Source of the DNA: Actinomyces qiguomingii
GTDB lineage: Bacteria; Actinomycetota; Actinomycetes; Actinomycetales; Actinomycetaceae
Direction of reading: 5' to 3'
NCBI RefSeq assembly: GCF_004102025.1
Contig: NZ_CP025228.1
Coordinates: forward strand, 3,410,001-3,474,000
DNA length: 64,000 nt
How positions within the stretch are numbered: the stretch's first letter is position 1; each line of letters starts with the position of its first letter. Under the pieces are notes generated by a model. That model ran no database searches. It was not told the DNA's origin and was given only the letters and a program-made list of their open reading frames with translations. Below, piece by piece: positions 28,501 through 36,408 of this stretch. Both the position numbers and the translations under genes were made by a program.

Positions 28501-30957
28501 GTTGTCGAAGCTGCCGGCGCCGGCCCACTCGTAAGAGGAGTCCTTGAAGTCGCCGTCCGCGGTCTCGGGGGCCGCCTCGGAGAATGAACAGGCGGTTCCC
28601 GCAGGGACGGTCAGCGTTGCGGTGGTTCCGGTGGAGACGTCCAGCGTGCCGGAGCCGCCGTCGCCGTCGCAGGTGTAGTCCACCTTGAAGGTGCGGTCCG
28701 CCCCGCCGGTCCAGCCGCCCGCGGCGGTATCGTCTTCCGGCTCAACGACCTTGCTGACGTTGATGGTGCCGGTGTTGCGGACAATGGTGTTGGTGACGTT
28801 CACCCGGTTGACGGACGGTGCGCGCAGGACCTGTGCCGTCGGCTTGTCGACAGCGGGCGTCGTCCACTCATAGGAGCCGTCCTTGAGGTCCCCGCTGGGG
28901 GTGTCCTCACTGATGGCGCAAGTGGCGCCGACGGGCAAGCCGGAGACCACGTCAGAATGCCCCGCAGTTGTGCTCCAGGTGCCGGAGAAGTCGCGGCCAT
29001 TGGCGCTGCCACAGTCATAGGTGCCGGTATAGACCTTGTTGGGGTTGCTAAGACCGTGCTCGGGATCGTTCACGGTCTTTCGGATCTCGATTGAGCCGGT
29101 GTTGAAAATGTTGGTGACGGTGCAGGTGACGCGTTGATTCGGGGCGAGGGTCACCTTCGAGTCGGTGACTGCCACATCCCGGTTGTTCTGGTCCTTGCAG
29201 ACCCACTCCCCCTGCTGCTCAAAGCCCTGCACGTTACCGGTGGCGGCCTCCGACAGGGTGTAGGTACCCGAACGCGTCCACTGCCCGGTCACTGCAGGCT
29301 GTCCGGACACACCGGAGATCGTCCGGTACGGGAAGGGATCGTCAGTGGGCGAACTCAGCTCAGGTGTGGCCGTCAACGTCCAGTTTCGGGTGCTGACGGC
29401 TGGGAAGGTCATGCCGCCGAGGTGCTTGACGAGGGTTATCTGCGAGCGACCCACGTACTCGTTGTGCCAAGTGCAATTGAAGTCGGTGTTCCTCTGGTCC
29501 TGCGACAGCTGGGTGGAGTCCAGGTCCAGCGTATTCGTGTTCAGGTCCAGGGCCGTGTCGGTGAAGTCACCGCCGTCGCGATGCTTCAGTACGCCGTCGG
29601 GAGTCCGGCAATCCACGCCGACCAGGCGCCAGCCGGAGGAGGTCTGTGTTACCGGATTGGAGATGTTCTCCTTCACGGCAGCCTCATCGTCGGGCGCAAG
29701 CAGTTCGTACTCCTGCGGATCGGTGACCGTGCCGGCCGTTCCCCAACCATTGGGACGAAGACCGGCCAGGCCTGTCCAGTCGGCCAGGGCGTTGGAGCCC
29801 GGTGCGGAGACATTCGTGTAGGTGAATTCCGGCGGGGTAACGGCACTCTCCAGGGAAGGGTCGGTCGTGACGTACTTGGAGAAGGTGACGTGACGCACCT
29901 GTTCCAGAGAGCCGTACAGGCAACCGAAAGTGTCGGCGCCCTCCTTGGTCAAGAAGAGGTGCTCCAGCTTTCCCTCATCCGCCAGGCCAGCGGAGCAGAC
30001 GCCGTTCTCCCCGTTATTGACGAATCCCCACAGCTTCAGCTTGTAGTCGATCTGAGTGCTCGGATCCCTCCACGCGGTTGAGATACGGGCCGCGCTCACC
30101 TGCAGGAAGTCATCCTCGCAGGAGCGGCCATCGCTGCCGTAAATGGCACCGACCTTCAGGTCGGCCCCATTCACGTTGCGATCATCAGTGGGCAGGGAAA
30201 TCAGCTCATGGTTCCGGTTGTAGGCGAAGTGGTAGTCGCTGCTCCACTCGTACCCGTTCCAATCGTCCCAGCGCCAGGTCGCGCGCAGGCCGATATTGCC
30301 ATACCTGTCGAAGGCGTATAGACCAGTGCCCGAGGTGTTGTAGCTGCCGTCGGCGTTGAAGGTCGAGCGGCAGATGTTCTCGGTCTCGGTTAGCTCCCAC
30401 GGGAATTCAGCGGTGATGGCATCCCCCAGTTTGAGCTCCATCGTGCCGTCGACCGTTACCATCCCTCCCACCTTGGAGTAGATGGGGCGATTCCCGTGGC
30501 GCATGGTGGCAACTAGGAACGGCACCCCCACCCGAACATTTCCCGTGACTTCGGGCCTGAGGTTCACGGTGCTCTGCTGAGCCGCGTTGTACTGCACCGG
30601 GCAGTCTTGCGGTTTGACGCCCTTATTCGACCCGTACCCGAAGGCGGCATAGTTACCGGTGCCGGCCCTCACCTCTGCAGTCGTGGTCTGGTCTCCGATC
30701 ACCTCCGGGCTGTATCGCACACAGCCCTCAGTGAACGCCTGGGACACGGTCGGGAAGGCGCTGGTGGTGATGCCGTACTGACGGGCGGTGGATCCCCCGA
30801 GGGGGACTACTACTTCTGCCGCTGCGGCCACCGGCAGCACAGGCAAGACCGCTGCCCCCAGGAAAGTCCCGACGAATAGCGATATCACCGTCAGCACGGC
30901 CAACGGCGCTCCACGCCGAGGAGAGCGCGCACGAAGACGCGAAACGACTCTGCGCAT
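22588..30957 (-). CDS. Giant pilus tip/adhesin with about 13 DUF5979 repeats, LPLSG anchor
   Basis: The 2789-residue surface protein has a signal peptide (about 1-47) and an N-terminal adhesin region (about 48-500). About thirteen DUF5979-type repeats follow (about 506-2110), each near 100-120 residues with a lysine-bearing first strand (ITKSVEG, VSKVVEP) and a C-T-V-S/T-E motif near the end. Three DUF11/Cna-like domains begin near 2130, 2290 and 2456. A SpaA-like domain starts at about 2615 with VETKAPAGH, and a sorting signal LPLSGG lies near 2751 before the membrane segment and basic tail. The E-box plus LPxSG suggest it is joined to the pilus at the tip. It heads the operon with pilin and sortase; a strong promoter lies at 31130-31158. 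It is about twice the length of Actinomyces FimQ/FimB tip proteins. Confidence 0.92.
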   Translation of the reverse strand: MRRVVSRLRARSPRRGAPLAVLTVISLFVGTFLGAAVLPVLPVAAAAEVVVPLGGSTARQYGITTSAFPTVSQAFTEGCVRYSPEVIGDQTTTAEVRAGTGNYAAFGYGSNKGVKPQDCPVQYNAAQQSTVNLRPEVTGNVRVGVPFLVATMRHGNRPIYSKVGGMVTVDGTMELKLGDAITAEFPWELTETENICRSTFNADGSYNTSGTGLYAFDRYGNIGLRATWRWDDWNGYEWSSDYHFAYNRNHELISLPTDDRNVNGADLKVGAIYGSDGRSCEDDFLQVSAARISTAWRDPSTQIDYKLKLWGFVNNGENGVCSAGLADEGKLEHLFLTKEGADTFGCLYGSLEQVRHVTFSKYVTTDPSLESAVTPPEFTYTNVSAPGSNALADWTGLAGLRPNGWGTAGTVTDPQEYELLAPDDEAAVKENISNPVTQTSSGWRLVGVDCRTPDGVLKHRDGGDFTDTALDLNTNTLDLDSTQLSQDQRNTDFNCTWHNEYVGRSQITLVKHLGGMTFPAVSTRNWTLTATPELSSPTDDPFPYRTISGVSGQPAVTGQWTRSGTYTLSEAATGNVQGFEQQGEWVCKDQNNRDVAVTDSKVTLAPNQRVTCTVTNIFNTGSIEIRKTVNDPEHGLSNPNKVYTGTYDCGSANGRDFSGTWSTTAGHSDVVSGLPVGATCAISEDTPSGDLKDGSYEWTTPAVDKPTAQVLRAPSVNRVNVTNTIVRNTGTINVSKVVEPEDDTAAGGWTGGADRTFKVDYTCDGDGGSGTLDVSTGTTATLTVPAGTACSFSEAAPETADGDFKDSSYEWAGAGSFDNSRVTVGKGTSETITVTNTYKRVLVDLNLAKRVDGEGYNGGDATFAIDYDCGADYAGTVDVANGASATVQVPRGALCTVSEPAASLNEDLLADAYDWGTPSYEGLDAAEGTMVSAADGGKTVTVVNPTVAAWGKVAVTKNVEPDAGPVAAGATFPVTVTCDAPALGQAENYTGTFDLSATGSTATGTTPYIAAGANCTVSETAPTGNAGLTDASYKWNAGPDDQTVTVQGDRTEQVTVTNTWQRDYGDFTVTKQLTDLDGQGADNTYTGTWTCTHPGDDDATGTWSVTGSGAATLSVTSGPATANGTSAAVLLGSTCTVTEDDPGTPNAADSSYVFSTAGATSGPVTIDSEVRTGNVDVTNVVARTTGGLTITKSVEGAEAGTGFADTDFTFTYTCTPLSGEAVSGTATVRAGQVTEPITGIPEGSSCTVTENTDALPAPIDPYRWDGDGTTMTATPSSGASVSADGASITFTMPGGEDAGVAVAATNTMSERYGSIQVTKTVAEPNKANGFTGAGEKLFPVTVICDGAQAYSGSLTDGETVTVSDIPLGQTCTVTEGTIGGGLADGSYAWGAPTITDPVTVTSEDNSSGTVTVTNTIERVRADVNLSKVLSGELATQFGTDNTYSGTFTCTHSGDAEVTGSWSVDGAGKAAITYDGGQAPFVDSTCTPTEDLDAAGAPDTDPSFSWGEPTYDAATVTADGTATMTVTNTVNRGMGSLTATKVVIGETNGLKDGQTFTLNATCTAPGVDGELTATATVADGETGVAFDREIPAGWTCAISETSPTQDQLKDSSYAWDMVTVYPDQVTITKGETVEVSATNTIRRVTSSLSLNKAYGNGLSEGVVVDDSFSGAVACHYDDAQGTTQDWNLTWTADGAGAATIDGLPEDGLPLGTVCSATEEAPTQDQLKDISYRWAEPVISDPVTIGADGAANALTVTNDAERAAQPLTITKAYTGIDGALTDGATVHGGWSCTQANGSEVGGRWELPAAGGSTTIAEGATGATVFAGADCTLTEDTPIDTAGLMDVSYAWNNPVYDVAADGQTFTDGNTLTGIAQDSDPVLRVTNSTQRIYGALAITKLVEGLDGVTAAAANTYAGTWSCTAPDGSLNEGTWRVTGGGTATLTGNYTQILVGSACTVTETGRPTTPVVGDPSYQWTDPELDGDYGTVSQAQAIAREATSTAEVTNAAAQRLLATGFTVNKALSGATDGATGASYTVDYNCTAGQDTFTGTLTLPADGTAVAVEGVPVGATCTLTEAAPGDDALAAPADGSFTWTAPMTYAVEGADADTSTPGAVTFTLPAGADAAVTATVTNDVVPHAGVDKTFTGTTKHLDTDGNWTGETWDVTYEVAVTNPSQVQDLTYDLVDTPTVPEGTTLNSITVTGGALEDALTQEAGPITVVDGATLPAGATHTYTVVLNVTAPDTGVPGVGDGQCSAQSATDGTAIHNTAAVTSGDVTDTAEDCGDVPTNPKFSARKDGVDVVRNADTYTATYTVTVENTSRAASRIIADVTDTPVLPLTAKITGVAVLEGGQAAADAEIPGITDGVLDGPIILARADSGPVLAGGTAGQDGAITGGGARMITVQVSFTVDSAAADFEDTDYQCGHERADGAPSGVVNTAAMTGDTDGDANNTACLDLRPRLTTSKSVATTGVGTRSTFDVAYAITVTNEGELAQSTGLLRDKPDFAPGLGIDRVTLTVPGGDPVTAQADAEGYYTLTDGDVVAPGQTLQYTLTVTVSVDPSNADYSEELLECSVEADGTRTPGHGLFNEVYPTDGRDASGRSDNTACEPVTPDAGKRIITLRKTGTQVQADGTTNLPGAEFDIYDVDPATDGAAPIAGGVSVDPVDGSLFTSAGLPINRDYWVVETKAPAGHSLLPRPVQFHLGVDADGNTTITLAQTNLTGDTIKVIPAVTDAEGNVIAAIGINIHDVETGTLPLSGGRGIGVYLAGAGLLLTAALVLTITKTSRRRGRRA

Positions 30958-31129
30958 TGCCTTCCCCTCCCAGATTAACCAACTCGACAGCGGCGCCGCC
31001 CAAGAGACTTCATTTCCTCAAGGGACACCCACAGTACTACCGGGAAATCGGATATTGCGCACGATTCACCGTCTAACATGCAACATTTTAGCGCAATTCC
31101 CGTCACCGCGCCATATACACAACGTTCCC

Positions 31130-31158
31130 ACTACAGTTGACACCCGATTCAATGTCAA
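31130..31158 (-). promoter_or_regulatory. Sigma-70-type promoter of the pilus operon
   Basis: On the minus strand TTGACA (31158-31153) and TGTAGT (31135-31130) are separated by exactly 17 bases. Transcription would begin near 31123, giving a leader of about 165 bases before the giant adhesin's start at 30957. Confidence 0.75.
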
Positions 31159-31190
31159 GGCATCACGAATAGAACCTCAGTTATATGCCA

Positions 31191-31240
31191 CATGAGGGCC
31201 GGCCGCACCCCGGTCTAGCCGGGCGCGGCCGGCCCTCATG
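31191..31240 (-). terminator. Terminator of the LPNAG adhesin gene
   Basis: CATGAGGGCCGGCCGC (31191-31206) pairs perfectly with 31225-31240, an 18-base loop between. It lies 44 bases after the stop at 31285 on the minus strand, and separates that gene from the pilus operon promoter. Confidence 0.85.
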
Positions 31241-31284
31241 TCAGCGCCTAAGAATCGGCGCGCCGACCGTCTAGATCGCGCTAC

Positions 31285-34200
31285 TTATACACGCTGCCCA
31301 CCAGAATTAATGCGCCAGGCGATAACCGCCGCAATGACCAGCGCAAGCGCCCCCAAGATATTGGGCAGCAATCCGTTCCCACCCGCATTCGGCAGCCTGC
31401 CCGCCTGGAGATCCTGGATCGTGAGAGTGTCCTGCGGACCCGTACCGGTCGACTGTGAGACAACCGCGGTGGCCACTCCAAGCTGGGCATCGTTCAGCAC
31501 GGTGATACCGGTCTCGGTGACGCGGATGTGCACCGGGTTCGCCAGCAGTTGGTGACCCGCGGGAGCCTCGGTCTCCACCAGCCAGTACTCGCGGTTGATC
31601 GGCAGCAGTGCGGTGGTGAACACCCCGGTCTGACCGGAAGGCACCACGCCGTCGACGATCGCGGTTGCACCACCAGCCGTGGGGTCGACCGGGTAGATGC
31701 TGAACGAGGCGCCATCCAGGTTGCCCTGACTGCCGGTCTTAACCACCGACAGCGTGCGTTTCCCGGCCTCAGGCGAGACGCTGGCACAGGCGACGTTGCG
31801 GTCGGGTTCAGTCCCCTGATCCACACCACTGGGCGGAATCGCCGCGTTGTACAGACCGTGTCCGGCCTCCAGCAGGCCGGAGGCGGCGTCGGTGGAGCAG
31901 GCCAGCAGTCCCTCGTCGTAATCGGCGTCGGCGGGGTCGACCGCCACGGAGAAGGTCAACCGCCAAGTCATGGTCTGCCCAGAAGCGATCGTCTCCCCCT
32001 CGGTAAGGACGTATGCACCCGTCCCGTCGGCGCTGAGCGCACTCTGAGCTCCGCCGTCGCGGGAGACAGTGGCGGAGGTGATATTCAGTCCGGGAGCGAA
32101 TGACGGCAGGTCGGTGACCCGACCGGTGGATCCGGGCAGGGCGCCTTCGTTGACAACACTGATGTCATAGGCGACCTCGAAAGAGGCGCCGGAACCTGGT
32201 TGAGTAGCCACGGTCTTGGAGAACTTCAGCACTGACTGAGTCGACAAGCAGGCCGTGTTGTCATCCTCACCAGAGGTGTCACCGTCCATGGACACGGTGT
32301 TGACCAGTCCCGACGGGTGCCCGTCGGCCCGGGTGGCCCCGCACTGGTAGTCGGCGGCGTCATATCCGGAGGCCGTGGGATCCACCGTGAAGGTGATGCG
32401 GACGGTGAAGCTGCGCGTTCCGCCCGTCTCGGAACCCTCGGGGGCGGCGGCCAGTTCCGGGCCGGTTCCGGCGGCCGCCAGAACCACCGGACCGCTCAGA
32501 GCGCCGTCGACAATTGCCGGAATGCTCACGCCCGCGGCCGCAGCGCCGTTCTCCAGCACCTCAACCCCGCTGATACGCGCGCCGGCCGGAAGATCCGGAA
32601 TGTCGGTGACGTCGCTGATTACGGCCGAGGCGGCATGGGAGGTGTTCGTAACCGTCACGGTGTAGCCGGCCGTGAAGTCGCCGGCAGCGCTGTTACGCAC
32701 CACCTCACCGGCCTGCTTACTCACAGAGAAGCTCGGGTTAGCTGGCACCGTGCCGCAGGCATCGGCAGTTCTCTCCAGGCCCAGGGTGGTGACGCCCACG
32801 GCGTTGTACACCGCACGCCCGGAAGTGGCGTCCTGAACCGTGCAGGCGCCGTCCGGACCGGCAAGCCCGGCATCGGGAGCACTGACATTGACGACCACCG
32901 TGTATACGTGCCGCTCACCGGCCGGCAGCAGTACGTTATTGGCTGTATAGGTGGTCTGACCCGCGGGCAGTTCCTGTGGGCTCGCAAGCGGACCACCGCT
33001 GATCGTAATGGAGTTGACGGTGGTGTTCGCAGGCACGGTGACCGCATCCTCCAGCGAGTACCACAGCGGGAGAATGCGCGAGGGGTTGGTCACCGTGACG
33101 GTGTAGGTCTGGTCGAAGGTAGCGCTGGCGCCCAGAGCATCGGCCTTGGTCACCGAGTCGAAGGTCTTGGTGACACCGGCGTAAGTGAAGATCTGGTTGG
33201 TCACGGTGACCACCAGTGCGCCCTGACCGCCGGGAACGGTGAAGGAGACGCCGTCGCCGCTGCGCGTGGTGCTCACCGCGGTCTGACCCACGGTAACCGC
33301 ATAGTCGGCGGGGCTGCCCCAACCGAAGGAGCCGGAATCGGGTGTTATCAGGTCGGCGGTGCCGGGAGCCTGCTCGGTGACGGTGCACGTGGCACCCACG
33401 GGGACGGCCTGGCCTTCAACCACATTCCCGTCGCTGTTGACAGTGACCGTGCCGGTTACGTCGGGCTTGCCCTCCTTAGTGCAGGTGTAGCTCAACTGGT
33501 AGGAGTCAAGATCCGTTCCGTCGGTGGCACCGGTCAGCTCCTTGGCGAAGGAGATCGTCTTATTGGCGGGCTTCTGCGTGGCGGTACAGGTGACATCGGC
33601 GTCCGCAGGTAGCACCACCTGCGTGCCGCTGTTCATCGTCACCGCGGTGGAGGTGCCGGTGTGCACGCAGGACCAGGAGTCAACGGCGTATCCGTCAACC
33701 TCTGATGTGGACAGCTCATAGGCGCCCGAACCGGTGGTTACGGCGGTAACCGCCGGAGTACCGGTCACGCCGTTGAGGGTCTTCTGGCCAGACAGACCAG
33801 AGACCGGGGTCGCGGTCAGAGTCCAGTCGGTGGCCCGGGCGTCGCCCTCGCCGACCGTGTTGACCAGAGTCAGCCGCGAGTGGGCCACATACTGGTTGTG
33901 CCAGGTGCAGGTAATTGCGGCCTCCTCGAAGGAGGTGGCGAGCTCGGCCTGATCCAGGCGGATAGTGCGGTTGGCCAGGTCGACGGAGTCGGAGGTGTCC
34001 ATCCTCTGACCGTCCCGACGCATCAGTGGGTGTTCTTCACCCCCACTCTTATAGGTGCAGGTCACTGCACCCAGGGTCCAGCCCGAGGTCGTATCCGTAA
34101 GCGCCGGAGTGAGCGCGTTCTCCTGGACGATCGCGGCGTCATTGGGTGCCAGCAACTCGTAGGTGGTGGGGTCCGAGGCAGCGCCCGCCGCGCCCCAGCC

Positions 34201-35400
34201 GGTGGGGGTAAGTGAGGCCGGAGTGCCCCACTTCTCGGCCCCGTAGCTGCCCTCGGCGGAAACGTTGGAGAAGCTGAAGGTTGGGATAGTAGTTCTGGCT
34301 TGTAAGGACTCGTCTGTCTCAACGACCTTGGTGAAAGTTACCGGCCGGACCTGCTCCAGGGAGCCGTAGAGGCAGCCGTAACTGGTCCGCCCCTCCTTGG
34401 TGACGAATGAGCTCTCCAGATCGGCGGTGGCAACGTCCGGGGTTACGGCGCAGGTTGCCTCGTAACCATTGTGGACGAAGCCCCACAGCCGCAGCTTGTA
34501 AGAGATGCCCGTATTCGGGTCCGTCCAGGAGGTGTCGGAGCGGTCCGAGGCGATCTCCAGCGTGTCATCATCGCATGTACGCATATTGGGACCGGAGGCA
34601 CCCCAACTCAGGGTTCCCAGATATGACGACATATTGCGGAAGGTGCCGAAGTTCCAGGCGTAGGTGTAGGTGCTGCCGTCCGCCGCCCGGGTTCCCCAGG
34701 GACCAACCGCCGTTGCCGAGGCGTTCCAGGCGTACTGGGTGGGCCCGTTGGATCCCGGGATGACGTTGCCATCCGGGCCGATCATGCCGTTACAGCGGTT
34801 CGGGGTGTCCCACTCGCGGAAGGGGAAACTGGTCTGGATCTCCCCGCCCGCCATGGTGATCTGGAGGTTTCCGTAGTAGGACTTGGTAGTAGTGTCCACC
34901 GCATCGATCGGGTTGTTGTCGTGACGCAGCGTGCCCACAAGGAACACATCGCCGACATCAGCCGTGGTCACCGAGGTCGGCTTGAAGCTCATCGCTGACT
35001 GCGAGTTGGGGTTGAAGGCACTCGCACATTTTCCTTCATCAAATCCGTAGGAGAATCCGGCCCACTGACCGGAAGATCCTGAGACCACACCGGTGTTGTA
35101 GTTATTGTCCTGCGGCCCGTAGCGCAGACAGGCAATCAGGCGGGCGTACTCCTCCTGCGTCACCCGGCGACCGTTGTAGACAATCGTGTCATCGGTGTCA
35201 TAGGTCTTGACATTGGAGATCTGTGCAGACGTGTCTCCCAGGCCGATGGTGAGCGTAGCACCGGCGGCCTCTGCCTCCGGAAGCACCATCAATGGTGGTA
35301 CGGCGAGCAGTGATACGAGCGCCAGGACACCGACAGCGATCACCGCCATAAGGCGACGCCAGCCGGTCCGCGATCCGGGGAACGCGTGGGGCAGAGGCAT
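31285..35400 (-). CDS. Surface adhesin, paralog of the giant protein, LPNAG anchor
   Basis: The 1371-residue protein has a signal peptide with the hydrophobic core MAVIAVGVLALVSLLAV and an N-terminal adhesin region (to about 500) recognisably related to the giant neighbour (compare GDVFLVGTLRHDNNPI with GVPFLVATMRHGNRPI). There are only one or two DUF5979-like units (about 510-735), three DUF11-like domains (near 740, 890 and 1053), a SpaA-like domain (about 1210, VETEAPAGH) and a sorting signal LPNAGG near 1337. The frame is open up to 35529, but the ATG at 35400 is followed at once by a normal signal peptide, and GGAG lies 10 bases upstream. It has its own terminator and promoter, so it is expressed apart from the pilus operon. 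It may be anchored by the housekeeping sortase or be an alternative tip. Confidence 0.9.
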   Translation of the reverse strand: MPLPHAFPGSRTGWRRLMAVIAVGVLALVSLLAVPPLMVLPEAEAAGATLTIGLGDTSAQISNVKTYDTDDTIVYNGRRVTQEEYARLIACLRYGPQDNNYNTGVVSGSSGQWAGFSYGFDEGKCASAFNPNSQSAMSFKPTSVTTADVGDVFLVGTLRHDNNPIDAVDTTTKSYYGNLQITMAGGEIQTSFPFREWDTPNRCNGMIGPDGNVIPGSNGPTQYAWNASATAVGPWGTRAADGSTYTYAWNFGTFRNMSSYLGTLSWGASGPNMRTCDDDTLEIASDRSDTSWTDPNTGISYKLRLWGFVHNGYEATCAVTPDVATADLESSFVTKEGRTSYGCLYGSLEQVRPVTFTKVVETDESLQARTTIPTFSFSNVSAEGSYGAEKWGTPASLTPTGWGAAGAASDPTTYELLAPNDAAIVQENALTPALTDTTSGWTLGAVTCTYKSGGEEHPLMRRDGQRMDTSDSVDLANRTIRLDQAELATSFEEAAITCTWHNQYVAHSRLTLVNTVGEGDARATDWTLTATPVSGLSGQKTLNGVTGTPAVTAVTTGSGAYELSTSEVDGYAVDSWSCVHTGTSTAVTMNSGTQVVLPADADVTCTATQKPANKTISFAKELTGATDGTDLDSYQLSYTCTKEGKPDVTGTVTVNSDGNVVEGQAVPVGATCTVTEQAPGTADLITPDSGSFGWGSPADYAVTVGQTAVSTTRSGDGVSFTVPGGQGALVVTVTNQIFTYAGVTKTFDSVTKADALGASATFDQTYTVTVTNPSRILPLWYSLEDAVTVPANTTVNSITISGGPLASPQELPAGQTTYTANNVLLPAGERHVYTVVVNVSAPDAGLAGPDGACTVQDATSGRAVYNAVGVTTLGLERTADACGTVPANPSFSVSKQAGEVVRNSAAGDFTAGYTVTVTNTSHAASAVISDVTDIPDLPAGARISGVEVLENGAAAAGVSIPAIVDGALSGPVVLAAAGTGPELAAAPEGSETGGTRSFTVRITFTVDPTASGYDAADYQCGATRADGHPSGLVNTVSMDGDTSGEDDNTACLSTQSVLKFSKTVATQPGSGASFEVAYDISVVNEGALPGSTGRVTDLPSFAPGLNITSATVSRDGGAQSALSADGTGAYVLTEGETIASGQTMTWRLTFSVAVDPADADYDEGLLACSTDAASGLLEAGHGLYNAAIPPSGVDQGTEPDRNVACASVSPEAGKRTLSVVKTGSQGNLDGASFSIYPVDPTAGGATAIVDGVVPSGQTGVFTTALLPINREYWLVETEAPAGHQLLANPVHIRVTETGITVLNDAQLGVATAVVSQSTGTGPQDTLTIQDLQAGRLPNAGGNGLLPNILGALALVIAAVIAWRINSGGQRV

Positions 35401-35546
35401 GGGAAGAGGCTCCGTTCTGCGAAGAAAACGGGGGGCCTCACCGCGCCGTGCGCAGGGACCCCGCCTGTGGTACCCCCAAAGGGTACTGTGAAGCGAATAA
35501 CCGATTTCTAGCGCCACCGTCACAAGCACATTGCCATGATGTCAAT

Positions 35547-35575
35547 AATATACGATTCGCATCGAGCCAGTACAA
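35547..35575 (-). promoter_or_regulatory. Possible promoter of the LPNAG adhesin
   Basis: On the minus strand TATATT (35552-35547) has a weak TTGTAC box 17 bases upstream (35575-35570). The leader would be about 140 bases and contains a small inverted repeat GTACCC-N5-GGGTAC (35470-35486). Confidence 0.4.
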
Positions 35576-35790
35576 ATACTCTCTCATTCGGGACGCAGTT
35601 GAGTCGCGGCGGCGCTCGCTCTCCACTCCCACTCGGTGCCGCACAGCATCCGACTCTTCCAGTTTGCGGGTGTGGCGGTGGATGCAAGTTCATCACCGGG
35701 GTTCTGTAGGAACCGGCATGGCCGCGCGCCAGCGGGGACGGTGACCGCCGCAGCCCTATGCAGTTGCAGCATTCCCTGCACCCACGCGCC

Positions 35791-36150
35791 CACCACACGC
35801 GTGCGCCCACCACACCCACCACCCCTCACCTTCCCCTACGTCCACGGGCCTGCATGCCTCCACCCCCAGGCGGACCTCCAGCGCAACACCTTCCCCTGCG
35901 CCCACCACACCCGCGCGCCCACCACACCCACCACCCTTCACCTTCCCCTACGCCCACGGGCCTGCATGCCTCCACCCCCAGGCGGACCTCCAGCGCAACA
36001 CCTTCCCCTGCGCCCACCACACCCGCGCGCCCACCACACCCACCACCCTTCACCTTCCCCTACGCCCACGGGCCTGCATGCCTCCACCCCCAGGCGGACC
36101 TCCAGCGCAACACCTTCCCCTGCACCCACGCGCCCACCACAACCGCGCGT
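35791..36150. repeat. 112-bp tandem repeat (minisatellite), about 3 copies
   Basis: Three near-identical copies start at 35791, 35903 and 36015, and a partial fourth begins near 36135. Each has CACCACAC, CACCTTCCCCTAC, CACGGGCCTGCATGCC and CCCAGGCGGACCTCC. The period is not a multiple of three, so the frames that cross it change from copy to copy and I do not read it as coding. The 35401-36400 interval contains no other gene I can support. Confidence 0.9.
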
Positions 36151-36179
36151 CCCGCCCCGGACGCTCAACGCCCGTTACC

Positions 36180-36408
36180 TTGTTGGTGGTTCCGGGAAGT
36201 CCGGGGCCGGGCCAGCCGCTGTGGGCATGATGTCTTGCCCCTGTCGTTTGATGATCCGGGGGGTGTTGTCACCCATGGTGGCGGGCGGGTGGTGATCGCT
36301 GATTAGGGGAACGACCCGCCGCAGCGCGGCGATGTCTTTCGTAACGTGGGTGCGGGGCCGTCTGCCTGACAGGCTGACCCACCAACGCACGAGAGAGGCG
36401 CAGGAAAG
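36180..36408 (+). ncRNA. Candidate bridge-RNA region of the IS110 element
   Basis: IS110-family elements encode their guide (bridge/seek) RNA in the non-coding DNA next to the transposase gene. These 229 bases lie between the minisatellite and the transposase start and hold several short hairpins, for example GGGTG-TTGT-CACCC (36261-36274) and GGCGGGT (36284-36290) with ACCCGCC (36314-36320). The limits of the element and of the RNA cannot be set by eye. Confidence 0.45.

Noticed and set aside
24169-28587. Long open frames on the plus strand (614 and 660 codons) inside the giant adhesin
   Set aside because: They are antisense shadows of the repeat region, caused by high GC and biased codons; they have Gly/Val-rich low-complexity products and no domain.
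35400-35529. Longer start of the LPNAG adhesin at 35529
   Set aside because: It would put about 43 residues before a normal signal peptide; ATG 35400 has a GGAG upstream.
35758-36306. Pro/His-rich coding frame across the 112-bp repeats
   Set aside because: The period of 112 is not a multiple of three, so each copy is read in a different frame; similar frames occur on both strands.
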